The notes beneath the pieces were generated by a model. The model worked only from the letters and a program-made list of their open reading frames with translations, made no database searches and was not told the DNA's origin. Made by a program: the position numbers and the translations under genes. A stretch of DNA of 64,000 nt from NCBI GenBank assembly GCA_023457715.1, contig JAEWKR010000017.1, forward strand, positions 23,205-87,204, read 5' to 3'. This stretch comes from Verrucomicrobiota bacterium. Its GTDB lineage: Bacteria > Verrucomicrobiota > Verrucomicrobiia > Opitutales > Opitutaceae. Shown here in pieces: positions 51,643 to 59,887 of this stretch; within the stretch, counting starts at the first letter, position 1; each line of letters starts with the position of its first letter.

Positions 51643-52856
51643 TGCCTTTTCTCAAGACCCGGCTTGGGTTGGCTTGCGTGGCGGCCTTCCTGCTGCTCAT
51701 GGGCGTCGCCCTCCATCGCGTGGCCGCCCGTCGTGCGGCGAGGGAGACCACCCACGCCGTGCCTGTCCCGGCGGCGGCTCCGACGAAGGTGGCAAAGGAA
51801 GGCGAAGCAGCCGGGGTGGCCGCGGCCGCCGTCAGCGGTGCGGCCCCGACCGCGAACGCACCGAAGGGGTGGAGCGGGCCGGTCGAAAACGCGGCGTATC
51901 TGGAATCCTACGTCGGCCTCACGAAGGCTGCCCGCGAGGATGAGGACAGTCGCGGGAATCGAATCGTGCGCCGGCGAACGGTCCGGACGACCGACTCGGT
52001 GGCGCCGGCGGCGGCGGAGGAGGCGACGTCCCCTCCGGCTTCGACCCGGGCCTCGCTCCGGCTGCAGGGGCGGCCGGGAGGTTCTTCGGCCGCTGCGGTC
52101 CCGGGGCTTCGCGCCGAGGGGGGCGAGAGCGCGGAGGATACGTCCGCCGAACCCAAGGCCGAACGAGCCGGTCGCGCGATCCCCGCCCGGGTCCCGCGTC
52201 GTTTCAACCCCTATGGGCGGGTGATCAAATGCGAGCTGGTGTTCACCCTCGACTCCACGAATGAGCAGACCCCGCTCGTGGGGCTCGTGATGGAGCCGGT
52301 TTACAACAACGGGCTGCTCGTGATTCCGGCCGGGGCGGAGTTGCACGGTGTGGCCCGCCCGGACCGCGTGCGGGACCGTCTGTTCTCTGGCACCGAGTGG
52401 GTCCTGGTCTTCCCCCGCGAGGGCGACCGCCCGAACGGCCGCCAGGTCAACGTCCGGGGGGTCGCGCTGGAGCGTGATGATCCCCAGGATACGGGGTTGA
52501 CTTGGGGCCTGACCGACGGGTCCTACGGTTTGGAAGGCGCGGTGATCCGCTCGCTCGACCAGGCCGAGATCAAGCGCTTCCTGGCCACGTTCCTCGCCGT
52601 GGGTGCAGTCACGCTGCAGGAACGTGACGGACGCGGCCGGGGCGCCACGAGCACGCTCCGCAACACCCCGCAAAACGCCGCGCTGCAGGGGGTGGCGACG
52701 AATCTCGAACGCTATGCCTCCGCCATTGCCGAGGAGATCGAGGCGCACGGCGTGTTCATCCGCGTCCCGGCCGGTCACCAGTTCTATTTTTACCCGACCC
52801 AAATCATCGATGCGGACCTCGCGGGCATCTCCGGCGATGTCGCAACCGTCAAATGA
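51639..52856 (+). CDS. VirB10/TrbI-like core protein
   Basis: 405 residues: one N-terminal membrane span (LGLACVAAFLLLMGVALHRV), a ~140-residue Pro/Ala-rich linker, then the VirB10 beta-barrel domain with PYGRVIKCELVFTLDSTNEQ, LVIPAGAELHGVARPDRVRD and EWVLVFPREGDR. It ends with GVFIRVPAGHQFYFYPTQII. In T4SSs VirB10 spans the envelope and senses ATPase activity. It is the best-supported core component here. Stop overlaps the following lipoprotein start as ATGA. Confidence 0.8.
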   Translation: MMPFLKTRLGLACVAAFLLLMGVALHRVAARRAARETTHAVPVPAAAPTKVAKEGEAAGVAAAAVSGAAPTANAPKGWSGPVENAAYLESYVGLTKAAREDEDSRGNRIVRRRTVRTTDSVAPAAAEEATSPPASTRASLRLQGRPGGSSAAAVPGLRAEGGESAEDTSAEPKAERAGRAIPARVPRRFNPYGRVIKCELVFTLDSTNEQTPLVGLVMEPVYNNGLLVIPAGAELHGVARPDRVRDRLFSGTEWVLVFPREGDRPNGRQVNVRGVALERDDPQDTGLTWGLTDGSYGLEGAVIRSLDQAEIKRFLATFLAVGAVTLQERDGRGRGATSTLRNTPQNAALQGVATNLERYASAIAEEIEAHGVFIRVPAGHQFYFYPTQIIDADLAGISGDVATVK

Positions 52857-53485
52857 AACCCTCACTCATCCTGGTGGGTTCGGCGCTGCTGCTTGGCAGC
52901 TGCCGTGCCCTTTCTGATCCTGTCCCGGACCGGCCGCGTCCCGGGACGATTCTGCTCACCGAGGAACAGGCTAAACACCACGGCCTGCATGAGCCCGGCG
53001 AAGCCTCTCCGCCAGCCGACCCGCCGCTGCATCCCAATTCCATCACGACGGTCGCCCAGCCGGCGGACGTGAAGGTTTACGCCGTGGGACGCCGGATCGA
53101 TCCCCGCGATCCGGCGGTGCTGCACGAGGCACACGTCGTCTACCGGCAGGAGACCACCCCGCGCTGGCGGCTTCAGGCGCCGGCGGACCAGCGGATTCTG
53201 ATCGGCCCGCAGCTGACCGACGGACGCCAGGATACCCAGCCGCTGCTGACGAAGGAGTTGACGACCTTCCTGCACGACCAGCGGCGGGCGGCCCAGGCGA
53301 ACGAGGCGGCGATCGCGGCGCTGTTCAACGCCGTGAAACAATTGACGGAGCAACAACGCCGGCTGGCGGAACACGCCAACGGAATCCGGGCCCCCGAGGG
53401 CGAACGGGAGGACAGCGGAGTTTCGGGAGAAGCGAAGGTGGAGGGGGACGGCGTCGCGGCAGGCGAAACAGTAAAAGAAGATTGA
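52853..53485 (+). CDS. Lipoprotein of T4SS-like block 2
   Basis: 210 residues with lipobox LLGSC (MKPSLILVGSALLLGSC). The mature part has a proline-rich segment and a beta-like region (DVKVYAVGRRIDPRDPAVLH, RWRLQAPADQRILIGPQL). A helical stretch follows (EAAIAALFNAVKQLTEQQRRLAEH), then an acidic tail. In position it corresponds to VirB7/TraV-type lipoproteins that anchor the core complex in the outer membrane, but it is longer than most. Coupled to the VirB10-like gene. Confidence 0.7.
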   Translation: MKPSLILVGSALLLGSCRALSDPVPDRPRPGTILLTEEQAKHHGLHEPGEASPPADPPLHPNSITTVAQPADVKVYAVGRRIDPRDPAVLHEAHVVYRQETTPRWRLQAPADQRILIGPQLTDGRQDTQPLLTKELTTFLHDQRRAAQANEAAIAALFNAVKQLTEQQRRLAEHANGIRAPEGEREDSGVSGEAKVEGDGVAAGETVKED

Positions 53486-53517
53486 CGACGCAACACGATT
53501 AGTCTTTGACCACTGCC

Positions 53518-54849
53518 GTGCGAGCGATTTCCTTATTTCCTGACGCCCTCCCCCGGGTCCGGGCCCTCTGTCCGACCTTGCTCATGGTTCTGTTGGTGGC
53601 GGCGGCGAAGGGGCTGGCGGCTGAAGCAAATTGGTCCGCTGATCTCCTCCAGCAGATTCTTCGCTCTGAACCGGCGGCCCCCGCGGCCGGGGCATCATCG
53701 CTCCGCGCGGGGGACGTTTCCGCAGGGAAGGAGCCCCGCGCGGGGTCTGCTCCCGCGGAGATGGTTCTTCAGACCTACCACCTGGCACACCTGCGGGTGG
53801 GGGAGGCCGGAAAGGCGCAGAACACCCTGACGATCCTCGGCAAATTGCTGCCAGCCGGCAGTTCCGTGAACTCCGATGTCGCGGCGAACAGCCTGCACAT
53901 CCTCACGACGCCGCAGGCCCATCAGGCCGCCTGGGACTACCTTTCCGCCATCGATGTTCCTGAGACGGTCACCCCCGCGCCTGCCGCGGTGCCGGACGAG
54001 GTCCGCAGCGCCCTCCAAAAGCTGCTGGAAGCGGGCGATGGGTCGGCGCGGCTGGTCGCCGCGGTCAACGAAGTGCGGGGCGACGTGGCCAGCGAGCTTG
54101 CGGCCGCCGAAACGCGGCAGCGTGCCTATGTCACGAAGCTCGGGGCGGCGCTGGCGGCGCTCGTTCTGGGAGGCGCCGTCGCGTGGCGGTGGTTCGGGCG
54201 ACGCCGGCCGGCGCGCGGACCCACCCCGCCGACGAGCGTGCATCTCGCACCGGGAGACGTCGCGCATGCGCTGGTTCCGGTGCACGACAAGATCCGACAC
54301 GACATGCTCGGACTCCTGAACGAGGTGGCGATCAAGCTCCAGGCGCAGCATCAGGAGCAGCAGAAATTGGTGCGGGAGCAGCATGAACAGCTGGAATCCG
54401 CGCGGCTGGCCCTGGTCGACGAGCGAAAGCAGTTCATCACCGAGACGGGCTCGTTGGTCGTGCAGGCGGTTGAGCGCGTCGATGCCACCACCGCCAAGTT
54501 GTTCCGGCAGCAGGACAAGGTCGCGGAGCTGGTGGAGGAATTGCAGTCCACGGTCCGTGAACTCGACCACGCCAAGGACCAGTTGCGCGGGCGTGAGATC
54601 GATCTGGAAAAGGAACGGGCGAAAATTGCGGCGCTTTCTCTCCTGCTGGAGGAAGGCGGCAGTTACCCCGCCCCAGACGATCAACCCACCTTCAACGGCG
54701 ATGGCTGCATGCCGCATCCGCCGCCCATCACCTCATGTCCGACGTTCAACCGAATCCCGTCTCTTCAGGAGCAAGTCCCATCGGTAACCCCGGTGGCGGC
54801 GACCAGTCTCCGCTACACCTTCCTGCCGCCTCACCATCCGGAGAGTTGA
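53518..54849 (+). CDS. Secretin-N-like periplasmic domain, membrane span and coiled coil
   Basis: 443 residues from the GTG at 53518 (TTG at 53506 is possible). After a signal-like segment, residues ~75-155 resemble a secretin short N domain: MVLQTYHLAHLRVGEAGKAQ, ILGKLLPAGSSVNSDVAANSL and HILTTPQAHQAAWDYLSAID. A membrane span follows (LGAALAALVLGGAVAWRWFG, ~210-230), then a long cytoplasmic coiled coil to residue ~385. No secretin barrel is present. The 3' 115 bp overlap the next gene. Role in the T4SS-like machine unknown. Confidence 0.6.
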   Translation: MRAISLFPDALPRVRALCPTLLMVLLVAAAKGLAAEANWSADLLQQILRSEPAAPAAGASSLRAGDVSAGKEPRAGSAPAEMVLQTYHLAHLRVGEAGKAQNTLTILGKLLPAGSSVNSDVAANSLHILTTPQAHQAAWDYLSAIDVPETVTPAPAAVPDEVRSALQKLLEAGDGSARLVAAVNEVRGDVASELAAAETRQRAYVTKLGAALAALVLGGAVAWRWFGRRRPARGPTPPTSVHLAPGDVAHALVPVHDKIRHDMLGLLNEVAIKLQAQHQEQQKLVREQHEQLESARLALVDERKQFITETGSLVVQAVERVDATTAKLFRQQDKVAELVEELQSTVRELDHAKDQLRGREIDLEKERAKIAALSLLLEEGGSYPAPDDQPTFNGDGCMPHPPPITSCPTFNRIPSLQEQVPSVTPVAATSLRYTFLPPHHPES

Positions 54850-55421
54850 CAGTGATGGAGCGGCTCGAGGCGTTTCGCGGGCTGATCCGCCATGGCAACC
54901 TCCTCCTCGGCGAGGTGGTCACCTACTGCCGGGAGGCGGAACAGGCGGTCGCCCAGTTCGCCGCCGAAAAGGAGAGCGCTGATGTGCTGAAGTCGCAGCT
55001 GATCGAAGCCAACGCGGTCGCCGCCGCGGCGAACGCCGAGGCCCGGCACGCAGAAGCCGCACTCGAGGGTGAGCGGATGGCGGTCCAGGGTCTTCGCGCC
55101 GAACTGGCGGAGGTTCGGCGGCAGCTCGATGAGCTGCAGCAGCACCAGTCCCAGCGTGAAGCCGACCTGGCGCGCACGCTGGCGGAATCCACGGAGCGGC
55201 ACACCCGTCTGATGCAGGAAGCCGCCGCTTCGCAGGTGGCGCTGAGGGAGTCGAAACAGCTGGACGCCCGGCTGGCGCGCGCGGAAGGCGTCGAAGCCAG
55301 ATTGCGCAGCATGGAGCGGGAGTTGCTGGAAACGCGGCAGGCGCTGGAGCAGGAGCGCGGCCGCCGCGACCGCGCCATCGCCCTGATCCGTCCCAAGCTG
55401 GCTGAGGAGGTCCGCGCATGA
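54735..55421 (+). CDS. Cytoplasmic coiled-coil protein
   Basis: 228 residues, a Pro/Ser/Gly-rich start then continuous coiled coil (for example RAELAEVRRQLDELQQHQSQ). It begins inside the previous gene in another frame; an ATG at 54855 after a GGAGAG ribosome binding site is an alternative start that would avoid the overlap. Its partner may be the coiled coil of the preceding membrane protein. No family recognised. Stop overlaps the next start as ATGA. Confidence 0.6.
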   Translation: MSDVQPNPVSSGASPIGNPGGGDQSPLHLPAASPSGELTVMERLEAFRGLIRHGNLLLGEVVTYCREAEQAVAQFAAEKESADVLKSQLIEANAVAAAANAEARHAEAALEGERMAVQGLRAELAEVRRQLDELQQHQSQREADLARTLAESTERHTRLMQEAAASQVALRESKQLDARLARAEGVEARLRSMERELLETRQALEQERGRRDRAIALIRPKLAEEVRA

Positions 55422-55996
55422 AACCCGCGGCTCGTTGTCTGGCGGGCGGGCTTGCACTCCTCGCGGTTTCGGTGGCCATCGCCCAGCCGGAGTCAATCGG
55501 CGCTTCGCCGGAGGCCGGAAGCGTCGAAACGGCGTCGTCAGGCGAGTCGAAGGCATGCCTCACGCATGCAGGGCAAACGTTTGCCCTGGCGCAGTCGCGT
55601 CCCGGCGATCGATTGTCGACCGACGAATACACGCTGCCTGGTGAAACGCTGGGTGACTGGACTCAACTCATAACGGTGCAGCGCATCACCGGCAGCTCTC
55701 CGGCGAGTCCGAGTCATCTGCTGCAATTCTTCCGCGCGCGGCTGAAGGCGGACGAGGCGGGCCTGGAGGTATTGGCCGAAACGGAACGGGCGAACGCTTT
55801 CGCGGTGCGCTTCCCTGCGCGCGGCACCTCCGACGAGCAGGTGATGCTTTGCCTCGCTTTTGTCGACCCCGCGAGGCGGCAGGTCTTGAATGTGGTTCAG
55901 TACGCCGTGAAGCCGCATCGCACCGGCACGGAAATCGCGGCCACCCAGCTTCGGGCCTGGCGCGACCGGCTGGTCGGCCAGACGGTCTCGCCCTGA
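55418..55996 (+). CDS. Secreted protein of unknown function ending T4SS-like block 2
   Basis: 192 residues with a signal peptide (MKPAARCLAGGLALLAVSVAIAQ). The mature part is alpha/beta with GETLGDWTQLITVQRITGSS and LLQFFRARLKADEAGLEVLA; two cysteines (KACLTHAG and VMLCLAFVD) could form a disulfide. Coupled by ATGA to the coiled-coil gene. It is the last plus-strand gene of block 2; the next gene is on the other strand. Confidence 0.65.
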   Translation: MKPAARCLAGGLALLAVSVAIAQPESIGASPEAGSVETASSGESKACLTHAGQTFALAQSRPGDRLSTDEYTLPGETLGDWTQLITVQRITGSSPASPSHLLQFFRARLKADEAGLEVLAETERANAFAVRFPARGTSDEQVMLCLAFVDPARRQVLNVVQYAVKPHRTGTEIAATQLRAWRDRLVGQTVSP

Positions 55997-56105
55997 GCGG
56001 AGACCGGTGGGCTAAGACGCCGCCCCCCTCGAACCGACTTGGGAGGAGGCGGTGCTTTGCCCCGCCATGGCCTGAACGCGAGTGGGGCTGCGGCACATCC
56101 GACAG

Positions 56106-57101
56106 CTAGCAGCGGTCGAACCACCCCTGCAGCTGGGTGGGCTGTTTCGTCTGCGTGAGCGCAAGCATGAGAAGGACGCGCGCCTTCTGGGGATTGAGCT
56201 CGTCGGCGGCCACAAAGCCGAGCCGGTCGTCGTCGACTTCAATGTTCCGTTCGACCACCCCGCCGCCGGTGCGCGACGCCCGCACGACGGCGACGCCCTT
56301 CGCGGCGGCGTCCGCGAGGGCGGCAAGCGCGGGGGCCGCGATATTTCCGTCGCCAACCCCGGCGATCACGATCCCCGCGGCCCCGGCGGCGACCGCGGCA
56401 TCGATGAGTCCCCGGTCCATGCCGGCATGGGCGTACACGATTTCCACGCGCGGCAGCGTCGCGGAGGGGGCGACCTCGAAGGGTGTCGGGCATGCCCGGG
56501 CGGAAGGAGCGAAGAGATGGAGCCGTCCCGAGTTCACGAGCCCGGCGAGTCCGCGGTGGGAGGAGCGAAATGTTCCCACCTGCGTCGTGTTTGTTTTTGT
56601 CACCTCGCGCGCGAAGTGAATCTCGTCATTGGCCACCACCAGCACCCCGCGGCCGCGGGCGTGTGGATGAGCGGCGACGGCGACCGCGTTGAAGAGATTC
56701 ATCGGTCCGTCGGCGCTGATCGCGGTGGCGGGGCGCATTGCTCCAACGAGCACGACGGGCTTGGGCGTGGGTACGGTCAGGCTCAGGAAGTAAGCCGTTT
56801 CCTCCATCGTGTCGGTGCCGTGCGTGATGACGACGCCGGCGATGTGGGGGTCGGCCAGCGCGTGGCGGGTGCGGGCGGCCAGGTGGAGCCAGGTGGGATT
56901 ATCCATGTCCTGGCTGCCGATGGCGGCCACCTGCTCGACCTGAAGCTCCGCCAGATCCGCGAGCCGGGGCACCGCGGCGATCAGCGCCTGGACCGAGAAG
57001 GCGGCGGATCGATAGCTGCGGGCCGAAGGATCGGTTTGAGCGCCCGCGATCGTTCCCCCCGTCGCGAGCAGTCGTACGATCGGTCGTCCGGATTCACTCA
57101 T
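56106..57101 (-). CDS. Type II-like L-asparaginase
   Basis: 331 residues. It hydrolyses asparagine to aspartate and ammonia. The first catalytic motif is LLATGGTIAG (Thr14, Thr17) and the second is GVVITHGTDTMEETAYFL; VGAMRPATAISADGPMNL and VYAHAGMD are family blocks. No signal peptide is seen, so it is probably cytoplasmic despite type II-like sequence. Its start overlaps the end of the LysM lipoprotein gene by 8 bp, which suggests joint transcription. Confidence 0.95.
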   Translation of the reverse strand: MSESGRPIVRLLATGGTIAGAQTDPSARSYRSAAFSVQALIAAVPRLADLAELQVEQVAAIGSQDMDNPTWLHLAARTRHALADPHIAGVVITHGTDTMEETAYFLSLTVPTPKPVVLVGAMRPATAISADGPMNLFNAVAVAAHPHARGRGVLVVANDEIHFAREVTKTNTTQVGTFRSSHRGLAGLVNSGRLHLFAPSARACPTPFEVAPSATLPRVEIVYAHAGMDRGLIDAAVAAGAAGIVIAGVGDGNIAAPALAALADAAAKGVAVVRASRTGGGVVERNIEVDDDRLGFVAADELNPQKARVLLMLALTQTKQPTQLQGWFDRC

Positions 57102-58074
57102 TTTCGGGAATCGTCAGCTGCATCCCGGCTTTCAGACCGCCCTGACCCAGGGCCGGCGCGTTGGCATCGTAGATCCGGCCCCACGCGTCCGCCGACCCGT
57201 AGACCTTGACGGCGATCTTCTCGAGCGTGTCTCCGGCCAGCACGACATACGTCCTGGGTTCGGCCGCGCGCGGAGCGGGTTCGGCGGTGGCGGCAGTCGT
57301 CGCGGGGGAAGGGCTGGGCGGCGAGCTGACCCTGGCGCGGGCTGCGCTGGTGCGGAGCTCGACCATCGGGACCGCTTCGCTGGGACCCGCGCGCAGGCTG
57401 GAGAAGGAACCGCCGAGGGTTGGAGCGGCGGCGGCGGACGGCGCCGTTGCGGGCGTCGGCGAGGGGGCGGCCACCTCATCGATCCGACCCGCGCGCGCCA
57501 TGACTGCTTGCAGCTGTGCGCGCAGCGCGACGGACGCCTGTTCGGCCCGCTCGCGCGCCTGTCGCTCGGCGAGGAGGTCCGTGTTCAACTGCGACAGGGT
57601 CGCGTGGGCCTGCTCCGCCGCGGCGACGCTGGCCGTCAGTTTCTCCGCCAGGTCGGCATTCTGCCGGCGGGCGCGGTCGAGTTCCTCCTGCAGCCGACGG
57701 TTTTCGTCCTGGAGGGCGAGGGCGTTGGTGTTGGGCGCGGGGGCCGCGGCGCCGGCGCGCTCGTTCTGCAGCGTGCGGTGGGCGACGCGCAGATCCGCGA
57801 GTTCCTGGGCGGTTTTCTCGAGTTGGCGTGCCAGGTCGGTGGTGGCGGCCGGCCCGGCACCGCGTTCGAGGGCATCACGCAGGGTGTCGCGTTCCTTGCG
57901 GGCGATTTCCAGCTCCTGCATCAGGATTTTCTGCCGGGTCACCACGTCGGTGAACGCGTTGTGCAAGGCTTCGCCGCCGCGCCGCTCCTCAGGGATGCGT
58001 CCAAAATGGATATAGCCGCAGCCGCTGGTGAGCAGCAACGCGGTGGCAGCCAGGAAAAGGCGGTGGGGCAGCAT
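57094..58074 (-). CDS. Coiled-coil lipoprotein with C-terminal LysM domain
   Basis: 326 residues. Signal peptide with lipobox LTSGC (MLPHRLFLAATALLLTSGCG), a coiled coil from ~40 to 190, an Ala/Pro linker, and a LysM domain from ~275 (TYVVLAGDTLEKIAVKVYG... AWGRIYDAN) to the end. LysM binds peptidoglycan, so the protein probably tethers an envelope structure to the wall. Same architecture as the next gene; the pair looks like an old duplication. Confidence 0.85.
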   Translation of the reverse strand: MLPHRLFLAATALLLTSGCGYIHFGRIPEERRGGEALHNAFTDVVTRQKILMQELEIARKERDTLRDALERGAGPAATTDLARQLEKTAQELADLRVAHRTLQNERAGAAAPAPNTNALALQDENRRLQEELDRARRQNADLAEKLTASVAAAEQAHATLSQLNTDLLAERQARERAEQASVALRAQLQAVMARAGRIDEVAAPSPTPATAPSAAAAPTLGGSFSSLRAGPSEAVPMVELRTSAARARVSSPPSPSPATTAATAEPAPRAAEPRTYVVLAGDTLEKIAVKVYGSADAWGRIYDANAPALGQGGLKAGMQLTIPENE

Positions 58075-58113
58075 GCGGCCTATAAACGCGCTCAGCCGCC
58101 CCCGTGCAACGGC

Positions 58114-59799
58114 TTACTTCGCCAGCTCCGGGATGCGCAGCGTGCGACCCACGTGGAGGTGACGCTCGTCGGGGAGAATCGCGCGGTTGGCGTCGAGGAT
58201 TTCGGCCCATCGATCGGCGTCGCCGTAATACTTCAGCGCGATCCGGGAGAGGGTGTCGCCCGGCACGACCGTGTGGCGGCGCGGTCCGGCGACGGCCGGA
58301 GCGGGCAGCGACACAGCGGTCGGGTTCGAAGCCTGACGGGAGACAGCCAGGGCGGCGGGCGTGCCTGGACGAAGAGGGGAGCGGCGAACGCCCGCGCCCG
58401 TCCCAGAGAGGGACAGACCCTGCGGCCCCCGCGCTCCGGAGAGGGACAGACCCTGCGAGTCGGACGGTGGCAGGGGCGATCCTGACGGGGACAGGCCCTC
58501 CTTGGACCGTGACGGGGAGCCCGAGGGGGACAGGCCCCCGGACTGTGGGGACGATCCGGAGAGGGACAGGCCCTTCGAGGGGGACAGGTCCTCCGACGGA
58601 GTGGTGACGGGGGTCGGTGACGGGGCGGGTCCAGCCTCGGGCGTGCCCAGCTCGGAATTCCGGGCCGCGCTCGCTGGCGTGGCCAGAGGCACGTCGCCCT
58701 GCGATTCGGGGGTAGCAGCGGGTCGCCCAGCGACGGTCGCGGACGCGCCGCGGTTGCGGGGGGCGCCGGCCAGCTCCAGGCGAGCGCGATCGAGATCAGT
58801 CGTGAGTTGTTGGATATGTTCCTGCGCGGAGGTGAGTTGGGCGCGCAGCGTTTCCAGTTCGGCATCATCGCGCGAGGCCGGAGCCGGCACCGCCGGGGTG
58901 GGCTCCGCCAGGGGGACGGTCCGGGCCTGGGCCAGCTCCGCCGTGCGCACCGCTAGTGCGGCTTCGCTGGCTTCCAGTTTCCGGGCGAGGTCCTCCGAAA
59001 ACCGAGTCGTGTCCGTGAGCGTGCGTTGCAGGCGCTCGATTTCGGCCTGGGCCGCGGCCAACTGAGCCGCCTGCCCGCTGGCGGCCGTTTCATCGGCGCG
59101 CACGATGGCGAGTTGCTGCTGCAGGGCGTCGCGCGCCGCAACCGCGGATGCGGCGGTGGCGTTGGCCGCATCGAGCTGGCTGCGCAGCGAACCGAGATCC
59201 GCCACGGCGGCCTCCAGTCTGGACTCGGTGGTCGCGAGCTGACGACGCAGGTCGGCGGCCGCCGCGTCACTGAGGCCTGGCACCGCGGGTTGCGCGGTGG
59301 TGTCGACCGCCTTGCGCTGCAGGGCGTCGCGATCCGCGATGGCGCTCGTCAGCTGGCGACGCGTCATCGCGAGTTCCTCGCGGAGCCGGTCGAGCGCGGT
59401 GTTCTGCGCGCGCAAGCCTTCGTTCTCCCGCGCGAGTTCAGCCTGCCGTTTCTCCGCATCGGCCACCTGGGAGCGTGCCGCCTGCAACTCCCGTTCCGCG
59501 CGGGCGAGGAGATCCTGCCGGGTCGCGTCGTCACCCCGGGGGCCGGGAGCCGCCTCTTCCAATCGGCGGACGAGTTCATCGCGTTCCGTGGTCAGGCGAG
59601 CAACCTCGGCCTGGGCGGCCGCGAGTGCCTGGCGCGAGCGTTCGACGGCGACGCGGGCGGCGGCCAGCTCCGTGGATTGGGCGGCCAGCGCCGTCTGCGC
59701 CTGCTCGAGCGGTGAAACCGCCGGGGCCGCCGTCTCGGCGGCGAAGCTGGCGGTGGCCAGGAGGGAAGCGGCCACGACAAGGGAGCGGAAAGACGTCAT
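58114..59799 (-). CDS. Secreted coiled-coil protein with repeat-expanded linker and LysM domain
   Basis: 561 residues. Signal peptide (MTSFRSLVVAASLLATASFA), coiled coil from ~20 to 350, a low-complexity linker, and a C-terminal LysM domain (HTVVPGDTLSRIALKYYGDA). The linker contains six GLSLSG/GLSPSG-type units encoded by the repeated heptamer GGGACAG/CTGTCCC that also forms a run at 9654-9830, so part of the linker appears to come from a spreading DNA repeat. Paralogous in layout to the lipoprotein at 57094; a wall-binding role is inferred. Confidence 0.85.
   Translation of the reverse strand: MTSFRSLVVAASLLATASFAAETAAPAVSPLEQAQTALAAQSTELAAARVAVERSRQALAAAQAEVARLTTERDELVRRLEEAAPGPRGDDATRQDLLARAERELQAARSQVADAEKRQAELARENEGLRAQNTALDRLREELAMTRRQLTSAIADRDALQRKAVDTTAQPAVPGLSDAAAADLRRQLATTESRLEAAVADLGSLRSQLDAANATAASAVAARDALQQQLAIVRADETAASGQAAQLAAAQAEIERLQRTLTDTTRFSEDLARKLEASEAALAVRTAELAQARTVPLAEPTPAVPAPASRDDAELETLRAQLTSAQEHIQQLTTDLDRARLELAGAPRNRGASATVAGRPAATPESQGDVPLATPASAARNSELGTPEAGPAPSPTPVTTPSEDLSPSKGLSLSGSSPQSGGLSPSGSPSRSKEGLSPSGSPLPPSDSQGLSLSGARGPQGLSLSGTGAGVRRSPLRPGTPAALAVSRQASNPTAVSLPAPAVAGPRRHTVVPGDTLSRIALKYYGDADRWAEILDANRAILPDERHLHVGRTLRIPELAK
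58410..58587 (-). repeat. Six CTGTCCC heptamers inside the LysM protein gene
   Basis: GGGACAG on the plus strand at 58410, 58443, 58487, 58527, 58563 and 58581 (CTGTCCC on the coding strand). The same heptamer runs through the intergenic stretch at 9654-9830. Here all copies keep the same reading frame and encode LS/LSP-containing units. Confidence 0.8.
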
Positions 59800-59887
59800 T
59801 TCTGGAGATGGCAAAGCCTGCCGTCCCGCTGCGACAACTCAATGCGGGAATGGGATCCGTGATTTCATCCCCGGGGCGGGCGCGGCG

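Noticed and set aside
47783..54850. Repeated TTGAC(A/G) boxes before several T4SS-like genes (47783, 48355, 49914, 53482)
   Set aside because: Several overlap stop codons that end in TGA, and no consistent -10 lies downstream, so a conserved promoter cannot be claimed.
58644..58655. CGGAATTCCG resembling the four-cysteine gene operator
   Set aside because: It lies inside the LysM protein coding sequence and lacks the outer bases of the operator.
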